Of a DNA stretch of 64,000 bases, positions 60,140-64,000 are shown one piece after another (position 1 is the first letter of the stretch; the number at the start of each line of letters is the position of its first letter). Made by a program: the position numbers and the translations under genes. Where the stretch lies: positions 8,671 to 72,670 of the forward strand of contig JANRIO010000011.1 of assembly GCA_033764875.1 (NCBI GenBank), given 5' to 3'. The stretch is from AWTP1-13 sp033764875. Its GTDB lineage: Bacteria; Pseudomonadota; Alphaproteobacteria; Rhizobiales; Hyphomicrobiaceae. The notes beneath the pieces are model-generated. The model worked only from the letters and a program-made list of their open reading frames with translations, was not told where the DNA came from and did not search any database.

Positions 60140-62142
60140 GCGACAGCACCGATCCTATTGCCATATTCCGCACCGAGGCCGACGAGCTGCTCGAGAAGAT
60201 CGAGCAGGGCCTGCTCGATCTCTCCGTCGATCCGGAGAACAAGGCCATCCTCAACGACACTTTCCGCAGCCTTCACACCCTGAAGGGCTCGGGCGCCATG
60301 TTCGGCTTCGACGCCCTGGCCGCTTTCACGCACCACTGCGAGAACGCCTTCGACCGCATCCGCAAGGGCGAGATCAGGGCGACTGAGGACTTGATCTCGG
60401 TCGTCCTTGCCGCCAAGGATCATATGCGCGCCCTGATAGAGGGCGGCGCCGATCTCGCGCACGGCGCCGGGCTGCTCGCCCGTCTCGAGCGCGAGGTGGC
60501 GATTGCCTCCGGCGCGGCGCCAGCGCCCGAGGCGCCCGCGGCCGACGCCCGCGTGGCGTGGCGCATCCGCTTCCGTCTCCCCTTGAACGCGCTCGCTAAC
60601 GGCTGCAACCCGCTGGCCCTCTTGGCGGAGATGCGCGATCTCGGCGAGGTCCGCGTCGTCGCCGATGCCGCTGCCGTGCCGCCCCTCGACAGCCTCGAGC
60701 CGACCGAGTGCCATCTGGCCTGGACCGTCGACATCCTCACCGACAAGCCGCGCAGCGCCATCGAGGAGGTGTTCATCTTCGTGATCGACGATATGGAGCT
60801 TGCCATCGAGCAGGTCGCCGCCGGCGACCGTCCCGCGGTCGCGGAGCCGGCCGCAACGGCCACATCGGTGGCGTCGCCGCAGCCGGCGCAGGCCGCTCCT
60901 GCCGCCACTGCCTCGAGCCAGACCACTGCCGCCGCGCCGACGGGCGCAGGCGATGCGCGCGCCCCCGCCGGCGAGAGCGTGCGCGTTCCCGCCGAGCGCC
61001 TCGACGAGCTGATGGACCGTGTCGGCGAGCTGGTCATCGCGCAGTCGCGCCTGAGCCAGATCGCGGCCTCGAGCCTTGATCTCAACCTGCGCGCCGTCTC
61101 CGAGGACATCGAGCGCCTCTCCAACGAGCTGCGCAACACCATGATGGTGCTGCGCATGGTGCCCGTCGGCACGCTCTTCGGCCGCTTCCGCCGCCTCGTG
61201 CACGATCTGTCGCGCGAGACCGGCAAGTCCATCGCCCTCACCACCGAGGGCGAGTCGACCGAGGTCGACAAGACCGTCGTCGAGCGCCTCGCGGATCCGC
61301 TGGTGCATCTTGTGCGCAACGCCGTCGACCACGGCCTCGAGACGCCCGAGCAGCGCGCGGCGGCCGGCAAGCCCGAGACCGGCCAGGTTCGCCTGTCCGC
61401 CCGCCAGGCCGGCGGCGAGGTGGTCATCTCCATCTCTGACGACGGCCGCGGCATCGACCGCCAGCGCGTGCGCGAGAAGGCCGAGACCCAGGGCCTCATC
61501 GTCCCCGGCGCCAAGCTCAGCGACCAGGACGTGCTGCAGCTCATCTTCCAGCCCGGCTTCTCCACTGCCGCCGCCATCACCAACCTGTCGGGCCGCGGCG
61601 TCGGCATGGACGTCGTCAAGCGCACCGTCGAGGCGCTGCGCGGCTCGATCGACATCGCCACCGACATGGGCCGCGGCGCCGACATCTCGCTCCGCATCCC
61701 GCTCACGCTCGCCATCATCGACGGCCTGCTGGTGCGCGTCGGAACGGGGCGCTACGTGATCCCGCTGTCGGCGGTGGAGGAATGCCTGGAGCTGTCGGTC
61801 GAGGAGGATCTGCGCTCGCGTGGGCGCAGCTTCCTCTCCGTGCGCGATGCGCTGGTGCCCTACCTGCGCCTGCGTGACGTGTTTGCGACCGGCACCGAGC
61901 CCGACCGCTACCAGAAGGTCGTGGTCGTCTCCACCGGCTCCGAGCGCGTCGGCCTCGTCGTCGACCAGATCATCGGCGACCACCAGACCGTCATCAAGGC
62001 CATGTCGAAGCTGCACGAGGACGTCGCCATGTTCTCCGGCGCCACCATCCTCGGTGACGGCTCGGTCGCCCTCATTCTCGATGTATCCCACCTTGTCAGC
62101 GTCGGACAGAGCCAGGAGGCGCAGCTGCGCGCCGCAGGATGA
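60136..62142 (+). CDS. cheA: Chemotaxis histidine kinase CheA
   Basis: A 668-residue kinase that phosphorylates CheY-type proteins on receptor signal. HPt/P1 domain (about 1-105) with the phospho-His in LHTLKGSGAMFGF; a P2-like alpha/beta domain (about 135-225); a Pro/Ala linker; P3 dimerisation (VRVPAERLDELMDRVGELVIAQSRLSQI); P4 ATPase (HLVRNAVDHGLE N-box, ISDDGRGID G1, GRGVGMDVV G2); P5 CheW-like regulatory domain from about 530. All parts needed for activity are present. Confidence 0.94.
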   Translation: MSDSTDPIAIFRTEADELLEKIEQGLLDLSVDPENKAILNDTFRSLHTLKGSGAMFGFDALAAFTHHCENAFDRIRKGEIRATEDLISVVLAAKDHMRALIEGGADLAHGAGLLARLEREVAIASGAAPAPEAPAADARVAWRIRFRLPLNALANGCNPLALLAEMRDLGEVRVVADAAAVPPLDSLEPTECHLAWTVDILTDKPRSAIEEVFIFVIDDMELAIEQVAAGDRPAVAEPAATATSVASPQPAQAAPAATASSQTTAAAPTGAGDARAPAGESVRVPAERLDELMDRVGELVIAQSRLSQIAASSLDLNLRAVSEDIERLSNELRNTMMVLRMVPVGTLFGRFRRLVHDLSRETGKSIALTTEGESTEVDKTVVERLADPLVHLVRNAVDHGLETPEQRAAAGKPETGQVRLSARQAGGEVVISISDDGRGIDRQRVREKAETQGLIVPGAKLSDQDVLQLIFQPGFSTAAAITNLSGRGVGMDVVKRTVEALRGSIDIATDMGRGADISLRIPLTLAIIDGLLVRVGTGRYVIPLSAVEECLELSVEEDLRSRGRSFLSVRDALVPYLRLRDVFATGTEPDRYQKVVVVSTGSERVGLVVDQIIGDHQTVIKAMSKLHEDVAMFSGATILGDGSVALILDVSHLVSVGQSQEAQLRAAG

Positions 62143-62669
62143 GCACCATGACCACCACACCGAACGCCGCTCCGACTGCAGCCCAGGCGCATGCCGAGGG
62201 CGAGATCGAGGTCCTCACCTTCGAGCTGCAGGGCGAGATCTTCGCCCTCGAGGCCACCCTCGTGCGCGAGATCCTGGACATGTCGCCGCTGACCGCCGTC
62301 CCCGGCGCCCAGCGCTTTGCCAGCGCCGTGATCAACTTCCGCGGCAAGGTCATTCCGCTGGCCGATCTGCGCATTGCCTTCGGTATGCCGGCGGAAGCCG
62401 CCACCATCGACAGCCGCATCGTCGTGATCGAGATCGTGATCGACGGCACCCCGACGCTCGTCGGCCTCCTCACCGACCGCGTCCACGAGGTGACGACGCT
62501 CGACCTCTCCAACAGCGAGCCGCCGCCCTCGATCGGCATGCGCTGGCGCCCGGACTACATCCGCTGTCTCGTCAAGCGCAGCGGCCAGTTCGTCATCCTG
62601 CCGAGCCTCGACAACATCTTCGCCTCGCCCAAGCGCGGCTCCAAGCCGCAACTCGTCACCGCCGCCTGA
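62139..62669 (+). CDS. cheW: Chemotaxis coupling protein CheW
   Basis: A 176-residue CheW-domain adaptor linking CheA to chemoreceptors. VLTFELQGEIFALEATLVREILDMSPLTAVPGAQRFASAVINFRGKVIPLADLR is the CheW signature. It overlaps cheA by 4 bases. A C-terminal tail (FASPKRGSKPQ) extends past the fold. Confidence 0.92.
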   Translation: MSTMTTTPNAAPTAAQAHAEGEIEVLTFELQGEIFALEATLVREILDMSPLTAVPGAQRFASAVINFRGKVIPLADLRIAFGMPAEAATIDSRIVVIEIVIDGTPTLVGLLTDRVHEVTTLDLSNSEPPPSIGMRWRPDYIRCLVKRSGQFVILPSLDNIFASPKRGSKPQLVTAA

Positions 62670-62725
62670 AATCGACAAGCAATCAAATCTGGCCGCTTGC
62701 CGCTCCGGACCTGAAGGAACCGACC

Positions 62726-64000
62726 ATGAATGCTCTCAACAACATGTCGATTACCAGAAAGCTCATTGTCTCTCTGGGCATCATTGTCCTGTCCGTGCTC
62801 ACGGTCAACTCGGTGATCTACTTCAAGTCCAGGGAGGTGAAGGAGACCACCTTCTGGAACGACCACACGATGAAGGTCATGGCGGCGTCGAACGACGTGC
62901 TGATGGGCATGGTCAACCAGGAGACCGGGTTCCGCGGCTTCCTGCTCTCCGGCGAGGAGAAGTTTCTGGAGCCCTACCGCGCGGGCTGGAATGATTTCGA
63001 GAAGGCGTGGAGCCGCGTCAAGACCTTGACCTCGGACAATCCCAGCCAGCAGGCCCGCCTCGATCAGATTAGGAAGCTCGCGGAGACCTGGCACAACACC
63101 ATAGCCGAGAAGGCGATCCGCCTGATGGCCAATCCGCAGACGCGCGAGGAAGCGCGCCAGATGGAGATCAGCGGCGCCGGCAAGGAATCCATGGACGGCC
63201 TGCGTCGCATGATCGCTGAGGTGGTCGACGCGGAGAGGGGGTTGCTCGCCGTCCGCCAGGACGCCCAGGGCCGGGCCTTCACCCTGATCGACCAGTTCAT
63301 CTTTGGCGGCATGCTGGCGAGCCTTCTGATCGCCATCGTCATTGGCTGGCTGATGTCGAAGACCATCGCCCTCCCCGTAACTCATGTTGCCGAGGCCTTG
63401 GCGCGGCTCGCGACACCGATCGAGACCGAACGCCGCGACGAGGTCGGAAAGATGCAGGGCACGGCCAAGGCTGTTGAGCTCGCATTCATCGATATCTCGA
63501 ATGTGCTGAAGAACGTGGCCCTGGGCGATCTCTCCCGCAATCTCGAGAAGGATTATGGCGGCCTGAGCAGTGAGGTCGGCTCCAGCGTCACCACCATGGT
63601 GGGCAATCTTCGCGCGACGGCAGAGGTGGCGGAGCGCGTGTCCGAAGGCGATCTGACGGTGCAACCCAAGCCCCTGTCCGACAAGGACACGCTTGGTCTC
63701 GCCTTGCAGAGCATGGTCGAGCGTCTGCGTGGCGTTGTTGGCGACGCGATTGCTGCAGCCGACAACGTGACGGCCGGCAGCCAGCAGCTCTCCTCGGCCT
63801 CCGAGCAGGTGAGCCAGGGTGCCACCGAGCAGGCGGCGTCCGCCGAGGAGGCCTCGGCCTCCATGGAGGAGATGGCGGCCAACATCAAGCAGAACGCCGA
63901 CAACGCCGCCCAGACCGAGAAGATCGCCCGCCAGTCGTCGAAGGATGCGGAAGCCAGCGGCGAGGCGGTGACGCGTGCCGTCACGGCCATGCGCACCATC
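62726..64000 (+). CDS. Methyl-accepting chemotaxis protein with CHASE3 sensor (3' end outside window)
   Basis: The first 425 codons of a chemoreceptor cut by the window edge. TM1 about 9-31; CHASE3-type helical periplasmic domain with the hallmark NQETGFRGFLLSGEEKFLEPYR; TM2 about 190-213; HAMP repeats (NVLKNVALGDLSRNL and ERVSEGDLTVQPKPLSDKDTL); then the signalling domain begins. AAGGA precedes the ATG at 62726. It is 56 bases after cheW and likely the last or near-last gene of the operon. Its signalling domain is nearly identical in DNA to that of the other receptor over at least 89 bases. Confidence 0.9.
   Translation, partial: MNALNNMSITRKLIVSLGIIVLSVLTVNSVIYFKSREVKETTFWNDHTMKVMAASNDVLMGMVNQETGFRGFLLSGEEKFLEPYRAGWNDFEKAWSRVKTLTSDNPSQQARLDQIRKLAETWHNTIAEKAIRLMANPQTREEARQMEISGAGKESMDGLRRMIAEVVDAERGLLAVRQDAQGRAFTLIDQFIFGGMLASLLIAIVIGWLMSKTIALPVTHVAEALARLATPIETERRDEVGKMQGTAKAVELAFIDISNVLKNVALGDLSRNLEKDYGGLSSEVGSSVTTMVGNLRATAEVAERVSEGDLTVQPKPLSDKDTLGLALQSMVERLRGVVGDAIAAADNVTAGSQQLSSASEQVSQGATEQAASAEEASASMEEMAANIKQNADNAAQTEKIARQSSKDAEASGEAVTRAVTAMRTI

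Overview
This window is about 64 kb of high-GC DNA (roughly two-thirds G+C by eye). It comes from an alphaproteobacterium, most likely of the order Hyphomicrobiales (Rhizobiales). The indicators are the gene families present (sulfoacetaldehyde acetyltransferase, bacterial Ku, many SDRs and amidohydrolases), FixK/FNR-type TTGA-N6-TCAA boxes, and intergenic palindromes of kinds common in that order. Genus is not determined. Genes are dense on both strands and no complete mobile element is present.

Layout. 0-6.6 kb: TRAP-type solute-binding protein, periplasmic L,D-transpeptidase whose 3' end is tandemly duplicated, SUMF1-like protein, retropepsin-like protease, dienelactone hydrolase and a small hydrolase. 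6.8-15.1 kb: a catabolic block with acyl-CoA ligase, Baeyer-Villiger-type monooxygenase, SDR, HSL-type esterase, LLM-class oxidoreductase and IclR regulator. 13.6-16.0 kb (and 1.3 kb): six copies of a roughly 200-bp intergenic repeat, with an IS5-family transposase remnant cut at one copy. 16.1-21.6 kb: membrane methyltransferase, xsc, thioesterase, then a c-type cytochrome and hsp20 divergent around a FixK-like box, an SDR and tRNA-Pro(CGG).

22-34 kb: a cation and osmotic-stress region. A Ca2+/Na+ exchanger lies beyond an Mrp-like antiporter operon (E, F, G, DUF4040, B, C, three D-like subunits, one small membrane protein) with most genes overlapping by 4 bases. Diverging from it are otsB and a membrane-tethered otsA. 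34-39.5 kb: small membrane proteins, a FadL-type porin, an alpha-oxoamine synthase-like enzyme and an exported methyltransferase.

39.5-46 kb: a phosphorelay (receiver, hybrid kinase, HPt) divergent from two tandem receiver-GGDEF-EAL proteins; together these can form a complete kinase-to-c-di-GMP circuit. 46-56.4 kb: mixed catabolic genes (PuuE-like deacetylase, NicC-like monooxygenase, amidohydrolase, SDR), DUF302 and DUF3179 proteins, a hypothetical gene behind a perfect FixK/FNR box, a ClpP-like periplasmic protein, Ku and a small RHH-like protein.

56.6-64 kb: a chemotaxis locus. The intact operon (STAS, CheY-like, cheA, cheW, chemoreceptor) is preceded by another chemoreceptor. Upstream of that receptor lies a decayed duplicate of the leader, the STAS gene and the start of the CheY-like gene. 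The last chemoreceptor runs off the right edge.

The items most worth follow-up are the decayed chemotaxis cassette with its paralogous leader, the roughly 200-bp repeat family, the membrane-tethered trehalose-phosphate synthase beside the antiporter operon, the compact phosphorelay/c-di-GMP module, and two FixK/FNR boxes linked to a cytochrome/hsp20 pair and to an unknown 129-residue protein.
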